Shown one piece after another: positions 43,816-53,153 of a stretch of DNA of 64,000 bases (positions within the stretch are counted from its first letter, which is position 1; every line of letters begins with the position of its first letter). Where the stretch lies: positions 62,001-126,000 of the forward strand of contig CAVWOM010000005.1 in the NCBI GenBank assembly GCA_963756575.1. Direction: 5' to 3'. Under the pieces are notes generated by a model. That model saw only the letters and a list, made by a program, of their open reading frames with translations. It did no database searches and was not told where the DNA came from. Source of the stretch: Palsa-504 sp963756575 (GTDB taxonomy: Bacteria > Actinomycetota > Actinomycetes > Streptosporangiales > Streptosporangiaceae). Position numbers and translations under genes: made by a program.

Positions 43816-46800
43816 GCGACCAGCTCGGACTCCCCGGTGAAGGCGTCCCACAGGGCGGCGTAGGTCCCGTCCGCCGCGACCAGGTCCTCGTGCCTGCCGC
43901 TCTCCACGATGCGGCCCTGGTCGAGGACCACGATCCGGTCGGCGCGGGACGCCGTGGTCAGCCGGTGCGCGACCACGATCGTGGTGCGTGCCGCGGTCAG
44001 CTCGTTGATCGCCCGGTTGACCGCGGCCTCGGCCGCCAGGTCGAGCGCGGCGGTGGCCTCGTCGAGCAGCAAGATGGCCGGATCGGCCAGCTGGGCGCGG
44101 GCCAGCGCGATGAGCTGGCGCTGGCCGGCCGACAGGTTCCGGCCCCGTTCGGCTACCTCGTGGGCGTAGCCGCCGGTCAGCCCGATGATCATGTCGTGCG
44201 CACCAGTGGCCCGGGCCGCCGCCTCGACCTCGGCGTCGGTGGCGTCCGGCCGGGCGTACGCGATCGAGTCCCGGACCGTGCCGGCGAACAGGTACGACTC
44301 CTGCGGGACGACGCCGAGCTGATGCCGGTAGCTGGACAGCTCGAAGTCGCGGACGTCGGTGCCGTCCACCAGGACCCGGCCGCCGGTCGCGTCGTAGAAC
44401 CGGGCGATGAGCTTGACCATCGTGGACTTGCCCGCGCCGGTCTGCCCGACCAGGGCCACGGTCTCGCCCGGCTCGACGGTGAGGTCGATCCCGTTCAGCG
44501 CGTTGTCGTCGGTGTTCCCGTAGCTGAAGTCCACGTCGCGGAGCTCGATCCGGCCGCGCAGGTGGCCGGCCTCGACCGGCTGGGCGGGCGGCGGGGTGGA
44601 GGTGTCGAGCCGCAGCAGGTCGGTGATCCGGCGCAGGCCCACCATGGCCTGCTGGTAGCCGTCGAAGACCTGGGAGAGCTGCTGGACGGGGGCGAACACC
44701 ATGTCGATGTAGAGCAGGTAGGCGATCAGCGCGCCGGTCGTCAGCGCCCCGCTGTGCATCTGGCTGGTGGCGAGCACCAGCACCAGGGCGCCCGCGACCG
44801 TGGACAGGGTTTGCACGAACGGGAAGTAGATGGCGATCAGCTGCTGGGCGTGCAGCCTCGATACCCGGAACTTCTGGCTCAGCGCGCCGAACCGGTCCCG
44901 GTTGGCCTGCTCGCGCCGGAACGCCTGCGTCACCCGCAGCCCGGCCACGTTCTCGGCGAAGTCCGCGTTGACGACGGCGACCCGTTCCCGCGATTCGGCG
45001 TACGCCTTGGCCGACTTGGCCCGGAATACCAAGGTGGCCACCACCAGCACCGGGAAGATGCAGAGCACGGCCAGGCCCAGCTGCAGGTTGATGATGAGCA
45101 GCGCGGCGAGCACGCCGAAGAAGGTGAGCACCGAGCTGATCATGGTGACCAGCCCGGTCTGCAGGAACGAGGACAGCGCGTCCACGTCCGTGGTCATCCG
45201 GGTCATGATCCGGCCGGACTGCTCGCGTTCGTAGAAGTCCAGGCCGAGCCGCTGCAGCTGGGCGAAGAGCTTGACCCGCAGCGTGTACAGCAGCCGTTCG
45301 CCGTTCCGGCCCACCACCATGGTCTCGATGACGTTGACCACCCAGTCGGCCAGCACGATGGCCAGCCCGATCAGGGAGACCAGCACGATGACGTGGAAGA
45401 GCTTGTCCTGCACCCCGTTGTCGATGCCGTTCCTGACCAGCGCGGGCAGCGCCAGCCCGGCCACCGCGTCCAGGGCGTCCAGGACCAGCCCGATGACCAG
45501 CGCGGCGGCCAGCGGCCGCAGCAGCCTGCGCAGGCTGAAGTTCCGGTCCCCGGTCCGCGCCTGGTGTACGTCCACGTCCGGCTGGTCGTTGGCCGGCGGC
45601 AGCGCGTCGACCTGGGCCATCAGTTCGGGGGAGGGGGGCAGGCTGGCGAACGCCGCGGTGACCGGACCCATGGTCGCGTTCGCGGCGGCGGCCCGGTGCC
45701 CCCGGCGCCCCGCCCCGGCGGTCGCCGCGGCGGTCATGACCCGGTCGTCGAGCACGTCTTCCACCGTGCGGGTACGCGGCCGGATCGCGGGCGCGTCGGC
45801 CGAGCCCTCGTCCTCCGCGTCCACGATGAGCTTGCGGTACAGCGCGCAGCGTTCGGTCAGCTCCGCGTGGGTGCCGCTGTCGGCGACCCGGCCGGCGTCC
45901 AGGACCACGATCCGGTCGGCCAGGTTCAGCGTGGACCGGCGGTGCGCGATGATCAGCGTGGTGCGGCCGCGCATGATCTCTCGCAGCGCATCATGGATCT
46001 CCGCTTCCAGTCGCGGGTCGATGGCCGAGGTGGCGTCGTCGAGCACGAGCAGCCGGGGGTCGGTGATCAGCGCCCGGGCCAGCGCCACCCGCTGCCGCTG
46101 GCCGCCGGACAGGGTCAGGCCCTGCTCGCCCACCATGGTGTCGTAACCCTGCGGCAGCCGGGCGATGAACTCGTGCGCCTGGGCCGCCTGGGCCGCGGCG
46201 ATGACCTGCTCGTCGGTGGCGTCGGGGCGGCCGTAGGCGATGTTGGCCCGGACGGTGGCGGAGAACAGGAAGCTGTCCTCCATGACCAGCCCGATCGCGG
46301 CGCGCAGGGAGTCCCGGGTCAGCGCCGGCCACGTCGTGCCCGCCGACCCGGACCAGCCCGGCCTGGGGGTCGTAGAAGCGCGGCAGCAGCTGCGCCAGGG
46401 TGGACTTGCCCGACCCGGACGCGCCGACCACGGCCACCGTCTCGCCCGGCTCCACCCGCAGGGACAGGCCGCGCAGCACCGGCTGGCCGGGCACGTAGCC
46501 GAACGTGACGTCCTCGAAGCTGAGCCCGGCCGCGTCCGGCGGCAGCTCGGCGGCGTCCGCCTTGTCGGTGATGACGGGCCGCGAGTCGATGATGTCGAAC
46601 ACCCGGATGACGCTGGCCCGCGCCTCCTGCCCGAGCGTCACCATGTAGGTGAGCATGCGCACCGGGCCCGCCATCTGGGCCAGGTAGGCGGAGAACGCCA
46701 GGAACGTGCCGAGCGTGATCGAGCCGTGCAGGGCCAGCCAGCCGCCGAGCGCCAGCACGCCGACCATGCCCAGCGAGGGCACGGCGGTCAGCGCCGGGTT

Positions 46801-47469
46801 GTACCGGGCGGTTATCCGGATCATCCGCAGCCGGGACGCGAACAGGCGCTCGCTGGCCGTCTCGAGCCGCCGCTGCTCCTGCTCCTCCTGGCCGAACCCC
46901 TTGACCACCCGGACGCCGCCGATGGCCTCGTCGACCACGCCGGCCACCTCGCCGGACTGCTGCTGCGCGTCCCAGCTGGCCGGGAACAGCCTGCGCCGCG
47001 ACGCCAGCGCGATGACCCACAGCGCGGGCGCGACCAGGACGGTCACCAGCGTCAGCACCGGCGAGAGCACGACCATGATGCCTAGGGACAGCACGAACAG
47101 CACGATGTTGCCGAGGGTGACCGGCACCATGGACATCAGGCCCTGCACCATGTTCAGGTCGGTGATGGCCCGGCCGACCAGCTGCCCGGTGCGGATCTCG
47201 TCCTGGCGCTCGCCGTCCAGCCGGGACAGCGCGTCGAACAGTTCGGTGCGCATGTCGTGCTGGACGTCGAGGGACAGCTGCCCGCCCCGGTAGCGGCGCA
47301 GGTAGATGCCCACGAAGTTGATCGCGGCGGCGACGATGAGCAACCCGGCCAGCGGCCAGATCGAGGCCCGCCTGGTCAGGATCACCTCGTCGATGATCTG
47401 CCGCTGCACCAGGGGGATCGCCGCGGTAGCGACGGTCGCCGCCAGCGACGCGCCCAGTGCCACCAGCAC
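43812..47469 (-). CDS. Two-in-one ABC exporter (TMD-NBD-TMD-NBD), frame broken near 46325
   Basis: About 1,220 residues encoding both halves of an ABC-B type exporter in one chain. The first half has a six-helix domain, Walker A VGASGSGKST, then after a one-base insertion near 46325 continues with LTRDSLRAAIGLVMEDSF, LSGGQRQRVALARAL and Walker B LLVLDDATSA. The second half has its own helices, Walker A VGQTGAGKST, LSAGQRQLIALARAQ and ILLLDEATAALD. The first catalytic Glu is Asp (LDDATSA), suggesting a degenerate site as in heterodimeric exporters. The start is uncertain: GTG 47469 is open, but membrane-entry residues (LRRLAGYSWRYRRT) lie upstream in frame without an ATG. Confidence 0.82.
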
Positions 47470-47641
47470 CGTCCGGCGGTAACGCCAGCTGTACCCCGCT
47501 AGCCGTCTCAGCCACCCGTTCTTGCAAGCCCGCGTCCCAGCCGTTTTACTGTCCTCCTCGACAGTTCTGCCCCTCGTTTTGCGCGGATGCGCGCCAGAAG
47601 AGTTAACAGCCGGGGACTCGTTTTATTTCCCAAACTAACGA

Positions 47642-47661
47642 CCTAGGACCAATGGCCTAGG
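47642..47661. terminator. Inverted repeat at the end of the 47.7-kb membrane protein gene
   Basis: CCTAGG (47642-47647), eight bases, CCTAGG (47656-47661), with two more compatible pairs inside. It overlaps the stop codon of the minus-strand gene; no T-tract. The rest of the 47470-47656 gap shows no gene. Confidence 0.3.
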
Positions 47662-48184
47662 AGTAGCCGTCCCCCGGCGTGCGCGTGGGCCGGTACGTCG
47701 TCCGGCTGGACCGGCTCCGCACCACCACGCGCCGCGAGGCACGCCGGGAGACCTCGGCCACCAGGGTCCCGATCGCGAGGCCGAGCACCAGGTTGATGAA
47801 CCCGGTGGCGATCTTCTGCGAGACCGGGGCGGTGGTGCTGAACGGGAACACCACGGCGACCACGGTCGCCAGCCCGATGATCCAGCCGAAGAAGACCCGC
47901 GGGTACGGGGTGGTCAGCAGCAGCAGGTGCATGAGCGCGGTCGCGACCAGCGCGCACCCGATGGACGCGAACACGTACCCCGCGGTGGAGGCGTCACCCC
48001 AGGCGCCCTCACGGCGCGGCGACAGGAACGAGATATTGAACAGCCAGCGGGCTACTAGGATGCCGACCAACGCGATCAGCGCCGCGACCACCGCGGTGGC
48101 GACGCCGCCCGACCACAGCGGCCTGGCGTCAACTTGGCGCGAGGAACCCGATCCAGGATCAGGGCTCTCCATCGGTATTGTCAT
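47657..48184 (-). CDS. Four-helix membrane protein (DUF6069-like)
   Basis: A 175-residue protein with four helices (VATAVVAALIALVGILVARWLF; TAGYVFASIGCALVATALMHLLLLTT; FFGWIIGLATVVAVVFPF; ATGFINLVLGLAIGTLVAEVSRR) and a basic cytoplasmic tail. The arrangement resembles the DUF6069 family of actinomycete membrane proteins; the function is unknown. It is divergent from an FMN reductase. Confidence 0.7.
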   Translation of the reverse strand: MTIPMESPDPGSGSSRQVDARPLWSGGVATAVVAALIALVGILVARWLFNISFLSPRREGAWGDASTAGYVFASIGCALVATALMHLLLLTTPYPRVFFGWIIGLATVVAVVFPFSTTAPVSQKIATGFINLVLGLAIGTLVAEVSRRASRRVVVRSRSSRTTYRPTRTPGDGYS

Positions 48185-48268
48185 CTGGCCGCCTCAACTT
48201 GAACAACGCGTCTATTACATCAGACGTAACCGCTAGCGGCGGTCCGAAACTCCCCGGAGGTAACGTCC

Positions 48269-48835
48269 GTGACCAAGCCGATCCTACAGGTCATCATCGG
48301 CAGCACCCGGCCCGGCCGGGTGGGCAAGCCCGTCGCCGACTGGATCATCGAGCGGGCCCGGGCGCGGGGCGACTTCGAGGTCGTGGTCAGCGACCTGGCC
48401 GAGATCAACCTGCCGATGTTCGACGAGCCCAACCACCCGCGGCTGGGTCAGTACGTCCACCAGCACACCAAGGACTGGTCCGCGATCGTGGCCCGGTCCG
48501 ACGCGTTCGTCTGGGTCATCCCGGAGTACAACTACGGGTTCAACGCGGCGACCAAGAACGCCCTGGACTACCTCAACGCCGAGTGGCGCGACAAGCCCGC
48601 GGGCATCGTCAGCTACGGCGCGGTCTCCGGCGGGACCCGGGCCACGCAGATGCTGAAGCAGGTCTTCTCCGGGGTCCGGCTGGTGCCGGTCACCGACTCG
48701 GTGAACATCCCGTTCGTCCGCGAGAAGCTGGACGAGGACGGCCGGCTCAAGCCGAACGAGATCATGGAGCAGGCCGCCGGGGCCATGCTCGGGGAACTGG
48801 CCCGTTACGCCGCGGCCCTGAAGCCCCTGCGTTAG
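48269..48835 (+). CDS. NADPH-dependent FMN reductase family protein
   Basis: A 188-residue flavodoxin-fold reductase. The FMN-phosphate loop is IIGSTRPGRVGKPVADW near the N-terminus; PEYNYGFNAATKNALDYL and YGAVSGGTRATQ complete the flavin and dimer contacts. Members reduce quinones, chromate or azo dyes with NADPH. The GTG start has GGAGG about eight bases upstream. A TTAC-N7-GTAA repeat in the leader (near 48214) could be regulatory. Confidence 0.88.
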   Translation: MTKPILQVIIGSTRPGRVGKPVADWIIERARARGDFEVVVSDLAEINLPMFDEPNHPRLGQYVHQHTKDWSAIVARSDAFVWVIPEYNYGFNAATKNALDYLNAEWRDKPAGIVSYGAVSGGTRATQMLKQVFSGVRLVPVTDSVNIPFVREKLDEDGRLKPNEIMEQAAGAMLGELARYAAALKPLR

Positions 48836-50442
48836 GAGACGGGCACGCTCACCTGCGGGAAGCCGGTGGCTCCGTTGGGCTCGGGCGGCGCCATCGTAGC
48901 GGTCTGCGTGTAGCCGGTCTTGTCGGTGGCCCGGGCCTGGAGCACGTGACCGCCGGAGGGGGCGTTCCAGTCCCAGGACCACTGCCGCCAGGTGTCGAGC
49001 CCGGGCACGGCGGCCAGCCGGGCTTCGTGCCACGGCCCGTTGTCGACGCGCACCTCGACCGCCTCGATGCCCTTGTGCTGGGCCCAGGCCACGCCGGCCA
49101 CCGTGAGGGGCCCCGGCTTCAGGTCGGCCAGCCCGGTCGGCACGTCGATGCGGCACTCGGTCTTGATCGGCGCCTGCTGCGACCAGCCGCGCTGCGCCCA
49201 GTAGGCGTAGTTGCCGGCGAACGTGGTCACGTTGATATCCGTGACCCACTTGGTCGCGGACACGTAGCCGTACAGGCCGGGCGTCACCATGCGGGCCGGG
49301 AAGCCGTGCGCCACCGGCAGCGCCTGGCCGTTCATCGCCACCGCGAGCAACGCGTCCCGGCCGTCCATCACCACCTGGGCCGGGGTGCCCGAGGTGAACC
49401 CGTCCACCGACGTGCACATCAGCTGGTCCGCCCCGGCCTTGATCCCCGCCTCGCGCAGCAGCGCGGCCAGGCTGGCGCCCAGCCACTTGGCGTTGCCGAT
49501 GTACGGGCCGCCGACCGGGTCCGACACGCAGCACAACGTGATGTAGTCCTCGATCAGCGGCCGCTTGAGCAGCTCCTCGAAGGACAGCGTGATCTCCCGC
49601 TCCACCATGCCGTGGATCCGCAGCTGCCACTTCGACGGGTCGACCTGCGGCAGGACCAGCGCGGTGTCCACCCGGTAGAAGCTGGCGTTGGGCGTGACGA
49701 ACGGTGCCAGCCCGGGGATGTCCAGGTCGGTGCCCGGCGGCAGTGCCTGGGTGGTGACCGCGGGCCTGGGGATGCGCACCGACTTCTGCGCGCTGGCCAC
49801 GCTGCTCCGCTCGGTCAGCACCCGGCCGATCAGGCCGGCCCCGGCCGCGACGCCCGCGGTGGCCGCTCCGGCCGCCAGGAAGCTGCGCCGCCGGGGCTCG
49901 ATCCGGCCCGGTTCGGTCCCCGCCTCTGTGTCGTCTGCCTTGGACGGCCCGGTGACCGGGTCGTAGGAGATCCTGCGGGGGGCCTCGATCGCCGGCGGCC
50001 CGGCCAGCGGTATCAGCGCCAGGAGCACGGCCACCGCGGCCGCCGTGGCGGCCAGCGTCGGCAGCAGGCTGGCCACCGTCGCGTTCGGCCGGGTCGCGGC
50101 GGCGGTGAGGCCGATCACCGCGAACACCGCCAGGCCGGCTATCCCGTACCCCACCCGGCGGGTGGCCGCCGCCCCGATCACGGCCGCGAACGCGGCCAGC
50201 ACCACCAGGATCCCGCTGACCAGGACCAGCTTGTCGTCCGGGCCGAAGGTGGCGATGGCGAAGTTCTTCAGCCACGGCGGGGTGAAGTCGATCTGCAGCT
50301 CGCCCACCGCCACCACCGGCGAACCGCTGGCGCCGGTCAGCCCGGCCACGAACTGCCCCACGCCCAGCGCGGTGCCCGCGGCCAGCAGCCCGGCGATAGC
50401 GCCGAGCCCCGTCCGCCGTCCGTCCCACCCGCTCATGCTCAT
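48832..50442 (-). CDS. Membrane-bound molybdopterin-dependent oxidoreductase (sulfite oxidase family)
   Basis: A ~536-residue protein. Four N-terminal helices (to about residue 150) are followed by an EPRRRSFLAAGAAT segment and helix, then a sulfite-oxidase-type molybdopterin domain (DPSKWQLRIHGMVEREITLSFEELL, the molybdenum-ligand Cys in YITLCCVSDP, HGFPARMVTPGLYG) and a C-terminal dimerisation domain (VEVRVDNGPWHEARL). The catalytic part should face outside. The physiological substrate is unknown. It is divergent from sigK-rskA; in related actinomycetes such oxidoreductases belong to the SigK neighbourhood, so control by SigK is likely. Confidence 0.85.
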   Translation of the reverse strand: MSMSGWDGRRTGLGAIAGLLAAGTALGVGQFVAGLTGASGSPVVAVGELQIDFTPPWLKNFAIATFGPDDKLVLVSGILVVLAAFAAVIGAAATRRVGYGIAGLAVFAVIGLTAAATRPNATVASLLPTLAATAAAVAVLLALIPLAGPPAIEAPRRISYDPVTGPSKADDTEAGTEPGRIEPRRRSFLAAGAATAGVAAGAGLIGRVLTERSSVASAQKSVRIPRPAVTTQALPPGTDLDIPGLAPFVTPNASFYRVDTALVLPQVDPSKWQLRIHGMVEREITLSFEELLKRPLIEDYITLCCVSDPVGGPYIGNAKWLGASLAALLREAGIKAGADQLMCTSVDGFTSGTPAQVVMDGRDALLAVAMNGQALPVAHGFPARMVTPGLYGYVSATKWVTDINVTTFAGNYAYWAQRGWSQQAPIKTECRIDVPTGLADLKPGPLTVAGVAWAQHKGIEAVEVRVDNGPWHEARLAAVPGLDTWRQWSWDWNAPSGGHVLQARATDKTGYTQTATMAPPEPNGATGFPQVSVPVS

Positions 50443-50493
50443 GTACTTGTATTCGGAACGGCCGGCCCGAGGGTTTGCTCCCGTGGCCAATCC

Positions 50494-50521
50494 GTTGCGT
50501 TTCCTGCTACGAATACCAGTT
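50494..50521 (+). promoter_or_regulatory. Candidate SigK-type autoregulated promoter
   Basis: CCAATCC, 16 bases, CGAATA, directly before the GTG of the sigma gene. This resembles the -35/-10 pair reported for mycobacterial SigK (CCATCC and CCGAAT). CCGAAT also occurs on the minus strand just before the oxidoreductase start, but without a good -35. Confidence 0.4.
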
Positions 50522-51115
50522 GTGCCGCCCACCGACCTTCCCAGCCCGCGAGGCGCCGTGCCCGGCGCCCCGGGGGGTACCGATCTCGCTGGGCTCATCC
50601 GCAGCGTGGCGCGCGGCGACGCTGATGCCTTCGATTCCCTCTATGACCTCCTCGCCGCGTCCGTCTTCGGCATCGTCCGGCGGGTGATCCGCGACCCGGC
50701 CCAGTCCGAGGAAGTCACCCAGGACGTGCTGCTCGAGGTCTGGCGGGACGCGGCCAAATTCGATGCCAAACGGGGTAGCGCCACCGCCTGGGTAACGACC
50801 CTCGCGCATCGCCGGGCGGTCGACCGGGTCCGCTCGGTGCAGAAGGAAGCCGACCGCGAGCGGCGCATCGCGACGGCCGTGATCCCCTACGACGAGGTGG
50901 CCGAGGCGGTCGAGTCGAGCCTGGAGCGCGAGCGCGTCCGGCGCTGCCTGGGCTCGCTCACCGAGCTGCAGCGCGAGTCGGTCACCCTGGCCTACTACGG
51001 CGGCTACACCTATAACCAGGTCGCCAGCCTGCTCGGGGTGCCCGACGGCACGATCAAGACCCGGATGCGGGACGCGCTGATCCGGCTGCGGGACTGCCTG
51101 GGGGTGAGCACATGA
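50522..51115 (+). CDS. sigK: ECF sigma factor, SigK-like
   Basis: A 197-residue ECF sigma factor. Region 2 is FDSLYDLLAASVFGIVRRVIRDPAQSEEVTQDVLLEVWRDAAKFD with WVTTLAHRRAVDRVRS; region 4 is LTELQRESVTLAYYGGYTYNQVASLLGVPDGTIKTRMRDALIRLRDCL. These are the features of the SigK group. The GTG start at 50522 is preceded by a SigK-like promoter. rskA follows with an ATGA overlap, the canonical anti-sigma arrangement. Confidence 0.88.
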   Translation: MPPTDLPSPRGAVPGAPGGTDLAGLIRSVARGDADAFDSLYDLLAASVFGIVRRVIRDPAQSEEVTQDVLLEVWRDAAKFDAKRGSATAWVTTLAHRRAVDRVRSVQKEADRERRIATAVIPYDEVAEAVESSLERERVRRCLGSLTELQRESVTLAYYGGYTYNQVASLLGVPDGTIKTRMRDALIRLRDCLGVST

Positions 51116-52317
51116 GCCGGCGCGAGCAGGACGCGCACACCCTGGCCGGGGCGTACGCGATGGACGCGATCGCCGAGCTTGACCGGGTCCGGTTCGAGCG
51201 TCACCTGGCCGGCTGCGAGGAGTGCACGCAGGAGGTCGCCAGCCTGCGCGAGGCCACCGCGCGGCTGGCCGGCGCCACCGCGTTCTCCCCGCCGCCCGAG
51301 CTGAAAGAACGGGTGATGGCCGCCGCGGCCGCCATCAGGCAGCAGCCGCCCGTGACCGAACCGCAGGCCGCGGCTAAGCCCTGGTTCGCCCGCCGCCGGG
51401 TCCGGATCCGGCTGGTCCTCGCGACCGCCACCGCGGCCGTGACCGCCGTCGCGGTGCTGTTCGGGGTGAACAACGGCAGCATGCGCGGCCAGCTCGGCCG
51501 CGACCAGGCCAGCAGCCAGCAGGTCGCCGCGGTGCTGACCGCCCGGGACGCCACCATGCGGACCGGGACGGTGCGGGGCGGCGGCACGGTCACGATCGTG
51601 ATGTCCCACTCGATGCGCGAGCTCGTCTTCACCGCCGCGGACCTGCGGGCGCTGCCCGCCGCCTGGGGCTACGAGCTCTGGCTGGCCGGCCCGGCGGGCG
51701 ACCGGGCGGTGAGCCTGCTCCCGGCGGCTCGTCACGGCATGGCCGGCCCGGTCGTCGCCTCCGGGCTGCGCCCGGGCGACCATCTCGTCCTCACCGCCGA
51801 GCCCTCCGCCAGCGCGAGCCGCCCCACCACCCCGATGATGCTCGACGTCGTCCTGTAAGACCCCGTCGGCCGTTTCCATCTGCTGCTTGAGCGCGGCCAT
51901 GTTAGCTGGCATCTCTTTGCGTGCTTCCCGGCGGACCATGAGCGGGACCAGGATCTTGCCGATGCCGTGGCCGGTGAAGTCGACGCTGATGGTCAGCCGG
52001 GAGCGGGAGCCCGTCACCGGCTCGACCAGGACGTCGACGGCCGCTCGGATCGGGCCGTCGGTGCCCCGCACGGCCCAGGTCTTCGGCGGGTCGATGTGCA
52101 CGAGCTCGGACGTGGACGGGCGGCTGGCGCCCCCGATGCGCCGCGTCGTCACGCATTTCGCGCCCACGGCCGGCGTGCCGGTCCCGTTGGCCGGGCCGTC
52201 CATGTGCCCGTCCACCACGCCCTTCTGCCATTCGCTGAACCGGGCCGGGTCGGTGGCGTAGGCGAAGACCTCGGCGGCCGGGCGCTCGATCTCGGCGGTG
52301 GTGACGATCGGCGCCAT
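51010..52317 (-). CDS. SRPBCC-family protein; only 51870-52317 is convincingly coding
   Basis: The first ~148 residues form an SRPBCC/polyketide-cyclase fold: VTTAEIERPAAEVFAYATDPARFSEWQKG, then GSRSRLTISVDFTGHGIGKILVPLMVRREARKEMPANMAALKQQMET. Family members end here. The frame stays open to 51010, but that part is antisense to rskA and sigK, His/Gly/Arg-rich and without domain, so it is probably a run-on through missing stops or an indel. The gene follows a second SRPBCC gene and ArsR on the same strand, one base apart. Confidence 0.65.
   Translation of the reverse strand: MAPIVTTAEIERPAAEVFAYATDPARFSEWQKGVVDGHMDGPANGTGTPAVGAKCVTTRRIGGASRPSTSELVHIDPPKTWAVRGTDGPIRAAVDVLVEPVTGSRSRLTISVDFTGHGIGKILVPLMVRREARKEMPANMAALKQQMETADGVLQDDVEHHRGGGAARAGGGLGGEDEMVARAQPGGDDRAGHAVTSRREQAHRPVARRAGQPELVAPGGGQRPQVRGGEDELAHRVGHHDRDRAAAPHRPGPHGGVPGGQHRGDLLAAGLVAAELAAHAAVVHPEQHRDGGHGRGGGREDQPDPDPAAGEPGLSRGLRFGHGRLLPDGGRGGHHPFFQLGRRGERGGAGQPRGGLAQAGDLLRALLAAGQVTLEPDPVKLGDRVHRVRPGQGVRVLLAPAHVLTPRQSRSRISASRIRVLIVPSGTPSRLATWL
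51112..51858 (+). CDS. rskA: Anti-sigma-K factor RskA
   Basis: A 248-residue membrane anti-sigma factor. The cytoplasmic zinc-type anti-sigma domain (residues 1-85) contains HLAGCEEC (HxxxCxxC). One transmembrane helix (about 100-122, LVLATATAAVTAVAVLFGV) leads to the extracytoplasmic RskA domain (GGTVTIVMSHSMRELVFTAADLRALPAAWGYELWLAGPAG). It should hold SigK at the membrane until regulated proteolysis. It is translationally coupled to sigK. Confidence 0.9.
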   Translation: MSRREQDAHTLAGAYAMDAIAELDRVRFERHLAGCEECTQEVASLREATARLAGATAFSPPPELKERVMAAAAAIRQQPPVTEPQAAAKPWFARRRVRIRLVLATATAAVTAVAVLFGVNNGSMRGQLGRDQASSQQVAAVLTARDATMRTGTVRGGGTVTIVMSHSMRELVFTAADLRALPAAWGYELWLAGPAGDRAVSLLPAARHGMAGPVVASGLRPGDHLVLTAEPSASASRPTTPMMLDVVL

Positions 52318-52318
52318 G

Positions 52319-52801
52319 TCAGCCGCCGTCCTTCACCAGCGCGGCGTACCGGTCCAGGTACAGCGGCCAGCCCTCCGGCCCGTCCACACCGCCGGTGATG
52401 GCTTCCCACCCGGGGCCGTGCCGGTCGATGTGCCGGTGCTCAAGCTCGACCCGCGTGCGGGCGGGCGACTCGGCGTAGAACCGCACCTCGACCTCGCTGG
52501 CCTGGGCCAGGTCGGTCTCGATCGTCCACCGGGGGCTGATATCCCAGCTGAACACCACCCGGTCGGGCGGGTCGAAGGCCAGGATCCGCGCCCACCGGCA
52601 TTCGCTGCCGTCCGTCGCCCGGTCCGTGATGGCACCGCCGGCCCGGGGCTCGAACACCGTCTCGGCGATCGGCGCCCCGAGCAGGTTGTGCTCCGGCGGC
52701 TTGAAGTCCCCGAACCGTTCGGTGAACACCGTGAAGGCACGCTCGATCGGCGCCTCCACCACGACCTGCTTACGGACCACCGCGGCCTCGGTCTGGGCCA
52801 T
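52319..52801 (-). CDS. SRPBCC protein, AHSA1 (activator of Hsp90 ATPase) type
   Basis: A 160-residue AHSA1-like protein: VVRKQVVVEAPIERAFTVFTERFGDFKPPEHNLLG begins the fold, and RWARILAFDPPDRVVFSWDISP and VELEHRHIDRHGPGWEAI are typical of the group found beside ArsR-type regulators. It binds a hydrophobic ligand; the role is unknown. It starts within the run-on part of the ArsR frame and ends just before the next SRPBCC gene, so the three form one unit. Confidence 0.85.
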   Translation of the reverse strand: MAQTEAAVVRKQVVVEAPIERAFTVFTERFGDFKPPEHNLLGAPIAETVFEPRAGGAITDRATDGSECRWARILAFDPPDRVVFSWDISPRWTIETDLAQASEVEVRFYAESPARTRVELEHRHIDRHGPGWEAITGGVDGPEGWPLYLDRYAALVKDGG

Positions 52802-53121
52802 AACTCCTCCTCAGTCGGCGCTTCCGCGGCCTCGGCGTACCCGGCCAGGGCCCGCTGCCAGTAGGTATCGAGCTGATCCCGCAGCGCTGCCAGCGCGACC
52901 GGGTTGAGCCGGTAGATCCGGCGCGTCCCCGCGGCCATGTCCTCGACCAGGCCGGCGTCCTTGAGGATCTTCAGGTGCTGGGACACCGCCGACCGGCTCA
53001 CCGGCAGCCCGGCCGCCAGCTGCCCCACCGCCCGCGGCCCGTCCGCCAGGCACGCCACGATGGCGCGGCGCGTGCCGTCGGCCAGCGCGCCCCACCGGTC
53101 AGCATCTTGGTTAGCATCCAC
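52333..53121 (-). CDS. ArsR-family regulator; only about 52795-53121 is convincingly coding
   Basis: The first ~107 residues are a winged-helix ArsR protein (RWGALADGTRRAIVACLADGPRAVGQLAAGLPVSRSAVSQHLKILKDAGLVEDMAAGTRRIYRLNP) with no metal-binding Cys, i.e. the type paired with AHSA1 proteins. Normal relatives stop near EAPTEEE. Here no stop occurs and the frame continues for 150 residues out of phase with the AHSA1 gene; the extension is Arg/Pro/Ser-rich and probably meaningless, or an indel hides the stop. The GTG start overlaps a CTAAC-C-GTTAG palindrome. Confidence 0.75.
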   Translation of the reverse strand: MDANQDADRWGALADGTRRAIVACLADGPRAVGQLAAGLPVSRSAVSQHLKILKDAGLVEDMAAGTRRIYRLNPVALAALRDQLDTYWQRALAGYAEAAEAPTEEELWPRPRPRWSVSRSWWRRRSSVPSRCSPNGSGTSSRRSTTCSGRRSPRRCSSPGPAVPSRTGRRTAANAGGRGSWPSTRPTGWCSAGISAPGGRSRPTWPRPARSRCGSTPSRPPARGSSLSTGTSTGTAPGGKPSPAVWTGRRAGRCTWTGTPRW

Positions 53122-53131
53122 TAACCGTTAG
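53121..53131. promoter_or_regulatory. Palindrome at the ArsR start codon
   Basis: CTAAC-C-GTTAG, perfect 5-bp arms, covering the first base of the GTG start of the ArsR gene; further TAACC half-sites follow at 53139-53143. Likely the autoregulatory operator on a leaderless transcript. Confidence 0.45.
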
Positions 53132-53153
53132 TTTCCCCTAACCGAAGACGCCA

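Noticed and set aside
48178..50625. Long frames on both strands over the molybdopterin oxidoreductase
   Set aside because: The correct frame has the LCCVSD molybdenum site and membrane helices; the others are compositional shadows.
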